Shown here: one piece after another, positions 1-6,229 of the stretch
How the letters are laid out: the number at the start of each line of letters is the position of its first letter
How positions within the stretch are numbered: position 1 is the first letter of the stretch
Origin: Candidatus Aenigmatarchaeota archaeon
Lineage (GTDB): Archaea > Aenigmatarchaeota > Aenigmatarchaeia > CG10238-14 > SCSR01
Length of the DNA: 10,865 bases
Assembly: GCA_030018055.1 (NCBI GenBank)
Contig: JASEGN010000018.1
Location: forward strand, 4,420-15,284
Direction: 5' to 3'
Notes under the pieces: model-generated
The model's input: the letters and a program-made list of their open reading frames with translations, nothing else
Databases searched by the model: none
What the model was told of the DNA's origin: nothing
Program-made: the position numbers and the translations under genes

Positions 1-885
1 GCTAATTTTGACGAAATTGAGGGAATAAAATCTTGGGGTATGCTTGATGATGTTACAACTAATCCTTCTTTGATCAAAGAATCTGGAGCAAAAGACATGG
101 AGGAACATATTAAAAGGATATGTGATGTTGTTGGTGAAGGAAATTCAGTAAGTCTCGAGGTTATAAGTCTTGATTCTGAGTCTATGGTTAAGGAAGCACA
201 TATTTTGCATGATAAATTCAACTACATAGCTGGAAATGTTACGGTTAAAATCCCAATCAGTACTTCTACTAAGTATAATGAATGGAATGAGGAAGGAATT
301 AAGGCTATAGAGGCGCTTTACAAAGATGGTATAAGGGTTAATGCTACTCTAATTTTTACCCCTAAACAAGCGATTAGAGCAGCTATGGCAGGAGCATCAT
401 ATGTGAGTCCATTTTTAGGTAGGTTGGATGATTACTTAAGAGAAAATTTACTTGGTTGGAAAATGGTAAAAGAAAAACCCGGAGAAAGGGAATTTACAAA
501 AAGCTCCTACTATCCTGCAGAAGGTATGCTAAATGAGAAAGAAGAATTAGTTAATGATAATGGTATAGTTAGTGGTGTTCATCTTGGTTTGATAATTGTC
601 GATAATTTAAAAGAACTTGGATATGATACAAAAGTGATAGCTGCCTCTCTTAGGAACAGGAGACAAGTAAGTGAAGTTAGGCAAACAGGAGTGGATGTTG
701 CTACAATACCTTATTCTGTTATTAAGGAAATACATGAAAATGGATTTGAAGAAATTGAGAAACTTAATTTGCCAAAGTATGAATTGAAAAAGGATGAGAA
801 TTCACTTTATCATCCAAAAACAGTAGAAGGGGTTATAAGATTTACAGTAGATGTTGTGCCGGAATATAGGGATCTATTCAAATGA
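1..885 (+). CDS. Transaldolase / fructose-6-phosphate aldolase family (TalC/FSA type), 5' end outside window
   Basis: The reading frame is open from base 1, so the gene begins upstream and the Met codon at 40 is internal. The first 13 visible residues (ANFDEIEGIKSWG) match the usual start of this family, so only about six residues should be missing. Family hallmarks: the VTTNPSL motif just after the Met at 40, the Schiff-base lysine in VTVKIPIS (residue 70 counted from that Met), NATLIFTPKQA, and YVSPFLGRLDD. These enzymes transfer dihydroxyacetone units between sugar phosphates, or cleave fructose-6-phosphate, in the cytoplasm; sequence alone does not say which. About 294 residues are visible against roughly 215-225 for typical FSA/TalC. 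The excess is mostly an insertion of about 45 residues after GRLDD (residues 132-175) plus a longer C-terminus. The downstream gene starts 33 bases later with its own TATA-like box. Confidence 0.88.
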   Translation, partial: ANFDEIEGIKSWGMLDDVTTNPSLIKESGAKDMEEHIKRICDVVGEGNSVSLEVISLDSESMVKEAHILHDKFNYIAGNVTVKIPISTSTKYNEWNEEGIKAIEALYKDGIRVNATLIFTPKQAIRAAMAGASYVSPFLGRLDDYLRENLLGWKMVKEKPGEREFTKSSYYPAEGMLNEKEELVNDNGIVSGVHLGLIIVDNLKELGYDTKVIAASLRNRRQVSEVRQTGVDVATIPYSVIKEIHENGFEEIEKLNLPKYELKKDENSLYHPKTVEGVIRFTVDVVPEYRDLFK

Positions 886-890
886 TTGCG

Positions 891-900
891 TATTTAAATT
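891..900 (+). promoter_or_regulatory. TATA-like box for the QueG-like gene
   Basis: TATTTAAATT is centred about 24 bases before the ATG at 919. That is the archaeal TATA-to-start distance and implies a leaderless transcript. No Shine-Dalgarno site lies before the ATG, which supports this reading. Confidence 0.6.
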
Positions 901-918
901 TAAAAATTTGTAAGAATC

Positions 919-1617
919 ATGCAAGATGAATTAAAAGATTGGGTTATTAATGAAATTGAAACTAGAGAATTAAAAGGTTTATGTGGAGTAGCTGACTTAA
1001 GAAAAGTTTATAATAACTTAATAAAGCCACAAAAAGAAGAAGTAAAGAAAGTGTGTTCTGATTTTGCTATAGATTTAGATAATGGCTGTGTTGTATCAAT
1101 AGGAATCGCCTTGCCAGAGCATGCCATAGAAAGTATTGATAGGGGCTGGAAAGACTATGTAGAAGAATATAAAAGAGTTAATGAAATTTTGAATCAGCTT
1201 GCTAGTGAAATTGCAGCTAAAGTAAATGGTTATGCTGTTGGAGCAACTATAAACATTGGTAAAAATTTTGATTCTGTTTATTATAGGCTTGCTATTTTAT
1301 CTCATGTAACTAGCGCTGAGCAAGCTGGCTTGGGTATGAGAGGTAAAAATAATTTGTTAGTAACTAAAGAGTATGGCTCCGCTGTAAGACTGGCTTCTGT
1401 CATAACAGGAAAAAATTTAAAGAGAGATGGGGTATTCGAGGAGTATTTATGTGCAGGCTGTTATGAATGTTTAAAAATTTGTCAAACTTTAAATAAAAAA
1501 AACTACGTAGAAGATTGTTGGGAGATTATAAAGCTTCGTTCCGAGCAACTTGGAGCTGATGTTTGTGGCTTATGTTTGAAAGCTTGCTATGAGAATGGAA
1601 AGTGGAGAAGATTATAA
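919..1617 (+). CDS. QueG-like double 4Fe-4S cluster protein (epoxyqueuosine reductase superfamily)
   Basis: This 232-residue cytoplasmic redox protein is recognisable by the segment AGLGMRGKNNLL (residues 136-147) followed by YGSAVRLASVITG, the signature before the ferredoxin domain of QueG and related corrinoid iron-sulfur proteins. A first cysteine set follows at C178, C181, C184 and C188 (Cx2Cx2Cx3C), then C200 and C216, C219, C223 (Cx2Cx3C). That is enough for two 4Fe-4S clusters. The prolines that usually follow the last cysteine of each set are absent (CQ and CY here). It is shorter than bacterial QueG (over 300 residues), and the N-terminal half diverges from the cobalamin-binding part. 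Archaea make archaeosine rather than queuosine, so epoxyqueuosine reduction is unlikely to be the true role. An electron-transfer or reductase role on another substrate is inference. Its stop overlaps the stop of the convergent gene by six bases. Confidence 0.75.
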   Translation: MQDELKDWVINEIETRELKGLCGVADLRKVYNNLIKPQKEEVKKVCSDFAIDLDNGCVVSIGIALPEHAIESIDRGWKDYVEEYKRVNEILNQLASEIAAKVNGYAVGATINIGKNFDSVYYRLAILSHVTSAEQAGLGMRGKNNLLVTKEYGSAVRLASVITGKNLKRDGVFEEYLCAGCYECLKICQTLNKKNYVEDCWEIIKLRSEQLGADVCGLCLKACYENGKWRRL

Positions 1618-2450
1618 AATTGGCTTAATTTCTTCCCATTGCCCTTCAGCATTTCTTCTTTTAATCAAAGGGATTCTTTTAAATGGCTCGTAAAATCTAT
1701 CAAAAGATAGTAAAAGTTGTGGGACTCCTTTTAATTCACTGTAAACTTCTAAGCATTTACGCCATTCATCAATCGGATTGTAATCCTTAATTTTTTCTAG
1801 CTTATCGATTTCCTCTGTAAGCTTCTTAACCTCTTCCTCAGATGGCATATATTCTTCAATTGGTGTTGATTTTAATTCTTCTAATTGCTTTTCCGTTCTT
1901 GCTAAAGCATAGTTTCCAAAAATTTTTTTATCTCGAAGTAAGACTTTTGAAAAAGTGCTTGCTTCCACATCTAAAATTTCTCTAGCTATTACAGCAGAAG
2001 TTGAATCATCAAAGCTATCTAAAAAATTTGAAATTTCTAGGCTACCGTGAAATTCCGAAGATGCTAAACCTACGCCATACACTAACACATTAGAACGTAG
2101 AAAACTGCGAACATTCTCACGTGTTATGGTGACTAATAATTCATCTCCCTTATCATTTTTTATCCTTTCTTCTGGCGCTAGTGTACCACCATAAAAAATA
2201 TTGATACGTATAGGTCTTCCTGAAGCATCTGTAATCTTCCAGGATAAAAATATAGTAAAGCATGGGTAACTGGTATCTCCGGTACAAAAACGCCACTATC
2301 TTGAATGGAATTAAACACTTCTTTATAAGCATGTGAACGAGTTGTTCTATAGATATAAGGCAGTGATAAATCTTTGCCAAAGTAGTTATTTATTTTTTTC
2401 CATGTACCTTCGTGCAATAATTTTACAACGTCTATTTTCTCTTTTTGCAT
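1612..2450 (-). pseudogene. Unrecognised gene interrupted by a -1 frame change (or sequencing indel) at a homopolymer
   Basis: Two minus-strand frames fit end to end. From ATG at 2450 the protein runs MQKEKIDVV to PVTHALLYF. There the 5-A run at 2246-2250 (T5 on the coding strand) would need one extra base, after which the reading continues LSWKITDASGRPIRINIF without a stop to the TAA at 1612-1614. With one base added the length is exactly 280 codons (279 residues). Without it, translation runs about 18 codons past the shift and stops near 2178. The C-terminal half has a charged, probably helical stretch rich in E and K (around MPSEEEVKKLTEEIDKLEK). No membrane segment or family is recognised. 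Start choice: ATG 2450 lies about 27 bases after a strong TATA box, while a TTG at 2459 is possible but less likely. It is convergent with the QueG-like gene and divergent from the DUF362 gene. Candidates are a sequencing indel, a recent mutation, or -1 slippage on TTT TTA. Confidence 0.7.
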
Positions 2451-2459
2451 AGTTACCAA

Positions 2460-2470
2460 TATTTAACTTT
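2460..2470 (+). promoter_or_regulatory. TATA-like box for the DUF362 gene
   Basis: TATTTAACTTT is centred about 25 bases before the ATG at 2489 and suggests a leaderless start there. It is interleaved with the minus-strand TATA box within 30 bases, so the two divergent promoters probably compete for TBP/TFB binding. Confidence 0.45.
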
Positions 2471-2472
2471 TA

Positions 2473-2482
2473 ATTTATAAAT
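2473..2482 (-). promoter_or_regulatory. Palindromic TATA box, minus-strand promoter
   Basis: ATTTATAAAT is its own reverse complement and is centred about 27 bases before the minus-strand ATG at 2450, the expected distance for a leaderless archaeal transcript. Read on the plus strand it lies too close (about 12 bases) to the ATG at 2489 to serve that gene directly. Confidence 0.6.
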
Positions 2483-2488
2483 AGGGGA

Positions 2489-3292
2489 ATGGAAAGTCTA
2501 ACATACGTTTACCTACAAAAAACCAAAGATAGGAAGAGATTTGTTGAGAAATTTTTAGAAAGAAAGGTTGAAAAGTTTGCCAAAGCTGAAAGGGTTTTGG
2601 TTAAGCCTAACATAGTTAGCTACGAGTCTTATCCAACAACCACACATCCAGCAACACTTGAAGCTTGCTTAGAGTTTCTTTCCTATTTTGGAAAGGAGAT
2701 ACTAGTTGCAGATGGTCCAGCAGTTGATGCTGGTGACTCAAACAAAATTATTGAAAGCCATCCACTAAAATCTATCTGCAATTTATATGGAGTTGAGTTT
2801 TTGGACTTATCTGATAAAGAAATGAAAAGGGTAAAAACTCAAAATTTTGAGCTAGAGTTATCTACTATACCTTTCAATTACGATTTTATAATTTCTTTAC
2901 CTGTACTTAAATCTCATGGTGTGTGTGGACTTACTGGAGCTTTAAAAAATCAATATGGATTTCTTTCTCCTAAGGATAAAGTGGTATTGCATGGTAAGAA
3001 TATACATTTAGCGATAGCCGAGCTTAATCAAGTTATCAAGCCGAACTTGTATATAGTTGATGCTGTTCAAACCCTAATAAATACTAATGAACGCAGACAT
3101 GGTGGTGAACCCAAAGAACTTGGTTACATGTTGGGTGGTGAAGATCCTGTAAGCTTAGACGTAGCCGGGTTTGGATTACTGAAGCAAGTTGAACCAAAAT
3201 TCGAAGGAAAAAGTTACGAAGATATTTTGCATTTAAAATATGCTATAGACTTAGGAGTTGGAACAAAAAATTTTTATATCTCAAATTTGTGA
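2489..3292 (+). CDS. DUF362 family protein
   Basis: This 267-residue protein shows the family pattern in order: VLVKPNIVS (residues 37-45) followed by TTHPATLEACLEFL; ILVADGP (71-77); the core SLPVLKSHGVCGLTGALKNQ (136-155); LYIVDAV (187-193); and GGEDPVSLDVAG (216-227). DUF362 proteins are common in anaerobic archaea and bacteria, often beside or fused to ferredoxin domains. Their biochemical role is not settled. This copy has no ferredoxin-type cysteine cluster, so any iron-sulfur partner would be a separate protein. No signal peptide or membrane helix is seen, so it is probably cytoplasmic. ATG 2489 is supported by the TATA spacing and by the usual distance to the first motif. Its stop codon touches the Shine-Dalgarno site of the following CooT-like gene, so the two are very likely co-transcribed and coupled. 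Confidence 0.85.
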   Translation: MESLTYVYLQKTKDRKRFVEKFLERKVEKFAKAERVLVKPNIVSYESYPTTTHPATLEACLEFLSYFGKEILVADGPAVDAGDSNKIIESHPLKSICNLYGVEFLDLSDKEMKRVKTQNFELELSTIPFNYDFIISLPVLKSHGVCGLTGALKNQYGFLSPKDKVVLHGKNIHLAIAELNQVIKPNLYIVDAVQTLINTNERRHGGEPKELGYMLGGEDPVSLDVAGFGLLKQVEPKFEGKSYEDILHLKYAIDLGVGTKNFYISNL

Positions 3293-3300
3293 GGAGGTGA
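3293..3300 (+). promoter_or_regulatory. Strong Shine-Dalgarno site of the CooT-like gene
   Basis: GGAGGTGA is a full match to the 16S rRNA 3' end complement and ends four bases before the ATG at 3305. It begins immediately after the DUF362 stop codon (3290-3292). This is the clearest Shine-Dalgarno site in the window. It fixes the short gene's start and marks it as an internal operon gene, unlike the leaderless first genes around it. Confidence 0.85.
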
Positions 3301-3304
3301 GAAA

Positions 3305-3490
3305 ATGTGTTTAGTAAAGATTTATAATAAAGCTGGTGAGGAGTTAATGAGAGAAGTTGCTAGATATAAGCTAGATGTTGAAACTAAGACATTATCAGCA
3401 TATACTTTACTTGGTGAAAAGGCATATGAATATAAGGTTACCCGAAAAATAGAGTGGGATCAAGCAAATGATTCATTGATTATAGAATGA
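3305..3490 (+). CDS. CooT-like small nickel-binding protein
   Basis: At 61 residues this matches the size and pattern of the CooT family: an N-terminal Met-Cys-Leu, a first beta strand (CLVKIY), then short strands and a closing acidic strand (SLIIE). In characterised CooT, Cys2 binds nickel and the protein assists nickel loading of carbon monoxide dehydrogenase. Cys2 is present here and is the only cysteine. Many family members outside CO-oxidisers have no assigned partner and are sometimes labelled RNA-binding. The link to DUF362 in one coupled operon is visible; a shared metal-related role is inference. No CODH gene is in the window. The gene ends 16 bases before the stop of the convergent sirtuin gene. 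Confidence 0.75.
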   Translation: MCLVKIYNKAGEELMREVARYKLDVETKTLSAYTLLGEKAYEYKVTRKIEWDQANDSLIIE

Positions 3491-3506
3491 ATTTTAACCA
3501 TCAAAA

Positions 3507-4349
3507 TTAAAGGCTATGAATCTTCACTTCTTCTACAATTTTTGGTAAAATTTCTCCAGTCTTTCCTTGAATTAGGTAATCTGAAATCCGCTCATAAGTT
3601 AGAGGAGTTGGCTCAGCATTTATTTCAATTATGGTTGTAGCTGAAATTTTTTTAACTAGATATAAACCTGACTCAGTTTTACTCTCTGTTTCAACTCTTC
3701 TTTCTTTAGCTATTCTTGGCAATTCAGCAAATGGATAGACCACAGCTGAAGTTCCACAAATTAACATCAAATCACATTTCAAGACTTCTTCTCGAGATTG
3801 TTTAGCTACATCTAAGGGAATGGGTTCGTTAAAGTGAACTACATCCGCTTTTAATGGTTCCGTACAAACTGGACAAAGAGGTGGTAATTTCCCTTCTTCT
3901 TTTAATTTCTCTAAATTATATCCTTTTGAATCAAATCTATTTCCACAATTTCGGCATCTTAGCTTGGAATAATTCCCGTGATAATCAAGAACATTTTTAT
4001 TTCCAGCTTTTTGATGGAGATTATCAATATTTTGGGTAATTACCCATTTCAAAATTCCCATCTTTTCTAACTCAGCTAGGGCATAGTGACCTGGGTTAGG
4101 TTCCACTTTCCCTAGATCTCCTAACAAAGGCCTGGCTAATCTTTCCTCCCAATATTCTTTTGGATTTGTTAAAAACTTATGATAAGTTTGGTAAGCTCTC
4201 TTTTCAGCCTCAGGATCTTTGGTCCAGATTCCAGAGGGCCCGCGAAAATCAGGTATACCTGACTCAGTTGAAATCCCAGCTCCGGTTAAAGCAACGGCAT
4301 AACTTGAATTAATTAAATCTCTAGCTGCTCTTTCAATTAGATTTTTCAT
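3507..4349 (-). CDS. Sir2 family NAD-dependent protein deacylase (sirtuin)
   Basis: All key sirtuin elements are present in 280 residues: the NAD-binding GAGISTESGIPDFRG (residues 23-37), TQNIDNLHQKAG (105-116), the catalytic histidine in YHGNY (H124), four zinc cysteines (C132, C135, C159, C162), the GTSAVVYP loop (199-206) and IEINAEPTPLT near the end. The reaction removes acyl groups from lysine using NAD+, giving nicotinamide and O-acyl-ADP-ribose. Compared with typical archaeal Sir2 (about 245-255 residues) there is a stretch of roughly 16 extra residues (about 220-236, rich in E, S, T, K) just before the IEIN strand. The start lies 15 bases after the stop of the upstream AsnB-like gene, with a weak AGGAT site, so both are probably on one transcript. 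A RimI-type acetyltransferase is encoded in the same window but in a different operon. Confidence 0.93.
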   Translation of the reverse strand: MKNLIERAARDLINSSYAVALTGAGISTESGIPDFRGPSGIWTKDPEAEKRAYQTYHKFLTNPKEYWEERLARPLLGDLGKVEPNPGHYALAELEKMGILKWVITQNIDNLHQKAGNKNVLDYHGNYSKLRCRNCGNRFDSKGYNLEKLKEEGKLPPLCPVCTEPLKADVVHFNEPIPLDVAKQSREEVLKCDLMLICGTSAVVYPFAELPRIAKERRVETESKTESGLYLVKKISATTIIEINAEPTPLTYERISDYLIQGKTGEILPKIVEEVKIHSL

Positions 4350-4364
4350 TTTTATCCTAAACTA

Positions 4365-5375
4365 TCATTTTAAAATTTCCTCTGGAGGTAGAGTATATCC
4401 ACAAGTGCGACAATGATAAAATTGTTGTGGAATACCTGCACCACACCACTCACAAATCATTTCTCCTTTTTTTGCCAGGGGAATTTTTCCAACTTCCTTT
4501 CTATAAATTTTATAGTAAAAAAGATGTTGTTTATTTACAAAATGAATTCTGTAGGTAGGGTTCGCTCCTCTAAATTCTTCGTCTGAGACTTTAGAACTTA
4601 TATACTCTTCAAGTGGCTTTGTTAAGCCAGAACCTAACTCTATTGGTAATTTCTTTCTCCAAACATTTCCAAAGGATAAATCATTCTTAAAAGCTTCACG
4701 CAATATTTGTTTTCCAAATTTACGATCAAAATGACTCGTAACTTTTTGTTCTGGTGGTATCTCTACTGCAAATTCTTTAAATTCTTTGTCCAAATAGGGT
4801 TGTTCTATTTTTAAACCGAAAAAATCCCCCAACGTATTAGAGGAAAAATACATTTTCTGGCTTAATTTACGAATGTATTTATCTAAATCTGGTGGTGAAA
4901 ACTTCAGCATGTAATCATAACCTGCAAACAGTTCATCTGCACCGTCGCCTGTCATAACAGATTTAGCCCCTAACCCCTTTGCGTATTTTAAGCCAAAGTA
5001 AATTATCACATCATTCGGCAAAGCGGGGTTAAAAGTTTTTTCAACTCTAATAACCTCTGGTAAAGCTTCTATCGCTTCTTCAACATTAATGACATGCTTG
5101 TAAAGCTTAAGTTTAAGCTCTTTAGCGATTGATTCAGCAAAAATAAAATCTTCAGCATTTTCCAATCCAACTGTGATGGCTTTTACCTTAGAATTTAAGT
5201 ATGCTAATATACTTGAATCTAGACCACCAGAAAGAAGAAGAGCGTCTGCTGAATTTCTTTTAACAGCATCAGCTAGCTTCTCTCTTAGCTCAGAAGCAAC
5301 TTTCTCATTACTTTTTTGAGTAATTTGTTTAGTAGTAATTTTTTTAAGATATGCTTCTAGACTATTTCTATTCAT
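4365..5375 (-). CDS. Asparagine synthetase-like ATP-dependent ligase (AsnB C-terminal domain) with C-terminal zinc ribbon
   Basis: The start was set at ATG 5375 (336 residues) rather than ATG 5420: the longer form would leave four bases to the divergent gene and bury the promoter, while 5375 lies about 24 bases from an AT box. The PP-loop SGGLDSS (residues 49-55 of the short form) and TGDGADELFAGYD (142-154) are the ATP-pyrophosphatase and aspartate-site motifs of asparagine synthetase, and RKKLPIELGSGLTKPLEEY resembles its KKxP loop. The N-terminal glutaminase domain is completely missing, so ammonia or another amine must be the nucleophile. The C-terminus holds a zinc ribbon, CEWCG...CRTCG (C308, C311, C322, C325). 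Such proteins adenylate a carboxylate and form an amide; the substrate here is unknown. It is the first gene of an operon with a sirtuin. It could be an ammonia-dependent asparagine synthetase, but the size and zinc ribbon suggest a different substrate. Confidence 0.85.
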   Translation of the reverse strand: MNRNSLEAYLKKITTKQITQKSNEKVASELREKLADAVKRNSADALLLSGGLDSSILAYLNSKVKAITVGLENAEDFIFAESIAKELKLKLYKHVINVEEAIEALPEVIRVEKTFNPALPNDVIIYFGLKYAKGLGAKSVMTGDGADELFAGYDYMLKFSPPDLDKYIRKLSQKMYFSSNTLGDFFGLKIEQPYLDKEFKEFAVEIPPEQKVTSHFDRKFGKQILREAFKNDLSFGNVWRKKLPIELGSGLTKPLEEYISSKVSDEEFRGANPTYRIHFVNKQHLFYYKIYRKEVGKIPLAKKGEMICEWCGAGIPQQFYHCRTCGYTLPPEEILK

Positions 5376-5394
5376 GTTTCCAAATAAAATTAAG

Positions 5395-5403
5395 AGATAA
5401 AAT
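5395..5403. promoter_or_regulatory. Shared AT box in a divergent promoter
   Basis: GATAAAATC (GATTTTATC on the minus strand) is centred about 24 bases from the minus-strand ATG at 5375 and about 26 from the plus-strand ATG at 5425. Either gene, or both, could use it for a leaderless start. The match to a canonical TATA box is only moderate. Confidence 0.4.
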
Positions 5404-5424
5404 CTTAATATTCTTACCATAATT

Positions 5425-5919
5425 ATGACCGGCTATAATGAAGATGATCTGTATAGTTTTTATGGAAAGTCTGATGGATACTGTAGGCTAGAAGCATCAA
5501 GTTTCATTGAAAAACTTATTCAAGAAATTAGGAATCAAGTTTATTTAATTAATTCTCAGTGGGAGTTTGACCATGCTAGAGCTGAAGCTAAAGATATCAA
5601 ACAGGAACTTCCAAATCCTTTGATACTGGTTTTTGAAAGAGATTTTGATGTACTAAACAAAGAATTGTATAACTTAGCTTTAGATGATATAGGAGAAGAT
5701 GGTTGGCTCAAGTCCATGAAATTTTCTAGATCAGAAATAAATAAACTAATTTCTGAAAGTTACAACAAAAAAGAAATTTTACACGTGTATGAGGTTGATG
5801 ATATAATGGCTACCTATAACAGAGTACAGGAAGGTCCACAGTTAAGCGTCATGCATGTTGCTTTTTATTCTAGAGAAATAAAAGAGCCTTGGGAGCCTCT
5901 ATCTCAGACACAACTTTAA
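5425..5919 (+). CDS. Unrecognised acidic protein of 164 residues
   Basis: No family is recognised. The protein is rich in D, E, Y and L, with alternating helix-like and strand-like stretches, for example PLILVFERDFD (residues 64-74) and LSVMHVAFYSREIKEPWEP near the end. It has no signal peptide, membrane segment or metal-binding cysteine set (a single Cys at residue 20). The N-terminus is polar (MTGYNEDDLYSFYGKSDGYC). Codon and base use look like the neighbouring genes. It is transcribed divergently from the AsnB-like/sirtuin operon through a 49-base shared promoter region, so joint regulation is plausible. Poly-T tracts follow its stop within 45 bases. The coding call rests on ORF length, natural amino-acid composition and position. 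Confidence 0.7.
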   Translation: MTGYNEDDLYSFYGKSDGYCRLEASSFIEKLIQEIRNQVYLINSQWEFDHARAEAKDIKQELPNPLILVFERDFDVLNKELYNLALDDIGEDGWLKSMKFSRSEINKLISESYNKKEILHVYEVDDIMATYNRVQEGPQLSVMHVAFYSREIKEPWEPLSQTQL

Positions 5920-6079
5920 AGTTTTAATTCTTCTTTTTATTATCTTAAATAATTATTTTTTTTATTTTAATTTTAATTATAATTATATAATTATACTTTT
6001 ATCAGAAAGGAAGATATTCTTTATCCTGGCACAAGCCAAATTATTATAATAATGGGTGATAAATATCCAGTTATTTTTT
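5920..6079. other. AT-rich non-coding spacer
   Basis: No credible gene is seen on either strand in this stretch. Besides the poly-T tracts it contains a perfect 12-base palindrome AATTATATAATT (5981-5992), a small potential hairpin TGGC-ACAA-GCCA (6027-6038) and an inverted AAGA/TCTT pair near 6011-6021. TTATTATAATAA (6041-6052) is TATA-like and about 34 bases before the ATG at 6080, so it could drive the cassette downstream with a short leader. Confidence 0.5.
5928..5970 (+). terminator. Poly-T transcription terminator tracts
   Basis: After the stop at 5919 the plus strand carries successive T runs, including T5 near 5934-5938 and T8 at 5956-5963, followed by more T-rich sequence, with no strong stem-loop. 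Archaeal RNA polymerase terminates at such oligo-T stretches, so this is the likely end of the 5425-5919 transcript. Confidence 0.55.
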
Positions 6080-6229
6080 ATGTTATATCTGCCTCCTATA
6101 GAGAAAGTTTTGCATTTATTCTATGAAAAGGAACGTTATTTTCTTTCTTTTCTACTTTCACTGGAAAGGAGGTGTTCCGAAAGTTTATTATACAAGTTCT
6201 ATGAATTATATATAAAAGTGATAATATGA
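6080..6229 (+). CDS. Small 49-residue ORF coupled by ATGA to the LAGLIDADG/HTH gene
   Basis: The frame from ATG 6080 encodes MLYLPPIEKVLHLFYEKERY, then a leucine-rich stretch FLSFLLSL, then ERRCSESLLYKFYELYIKV, ending ATA ATA TGA. Its TGA (6227-6229) overlaps the ATG (6226-6228) of the next gene, the classic sign of translational coupling. The sequence looks like a real protein: probably alpha-helical and amphipathic, with regular spacing of L, Y, F, K and E. That is unlike chance translation of AT-rich spacer. No Shine-Dalgarno site precedes the ATG; a TATA-like box at 6041-6052 would leave a leader of about 8 bases. A GTG at 6056 in the same frame is an alternative start. I recognise no family. 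It might be a small partner or regulator of the downstream protein; that is inference from the overlap. Short overlapping ORFs in the other frames (6052-6126, 6123-6215) are less convincing. Confidence 0.55.
   Translation: MLYLPPIEKVLHLFYEKERYFLSFLLSLERRCSESLLYKFYELYIKVII

Noticed and set aside
2153..2380. Minus-strand 75-codon ORF
   Set aside because: It is a third-frame reading across the frameshifted gene, with a tyrosine- and cysteine-rich composition unlike a real protein; the other two frames join into one natural protein.
3854..4039. Plus-strand 61-codon ORF inside the sirtuin gene
   Set aside because: Antisense shadow of conserved sirtuin motifs; no promoter or ribosome site.
5376..5420. 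Longer start for the AsnB-like gene
   Set aside because: It would add 15 hydrophobic residues not seen in the family and leave four bases to the divergent gene, destroying the shared promoter.
5964..6000. AT-rich tract as a replication origin or integration site
   Set aside because: No repeated origin-box-like motifs, tRNA end or direct repeats were seen; poly-T termination and promoter elements explain the composition.
6052..6215. Two short overlapping ORFs (6052-6126 and 6123-6215)
   Set aside because: They overlap each other by ATGA, but both lie across the 6080-6229 frame, which has more natural composition and couples to the next gene. Only one frame is likely real.
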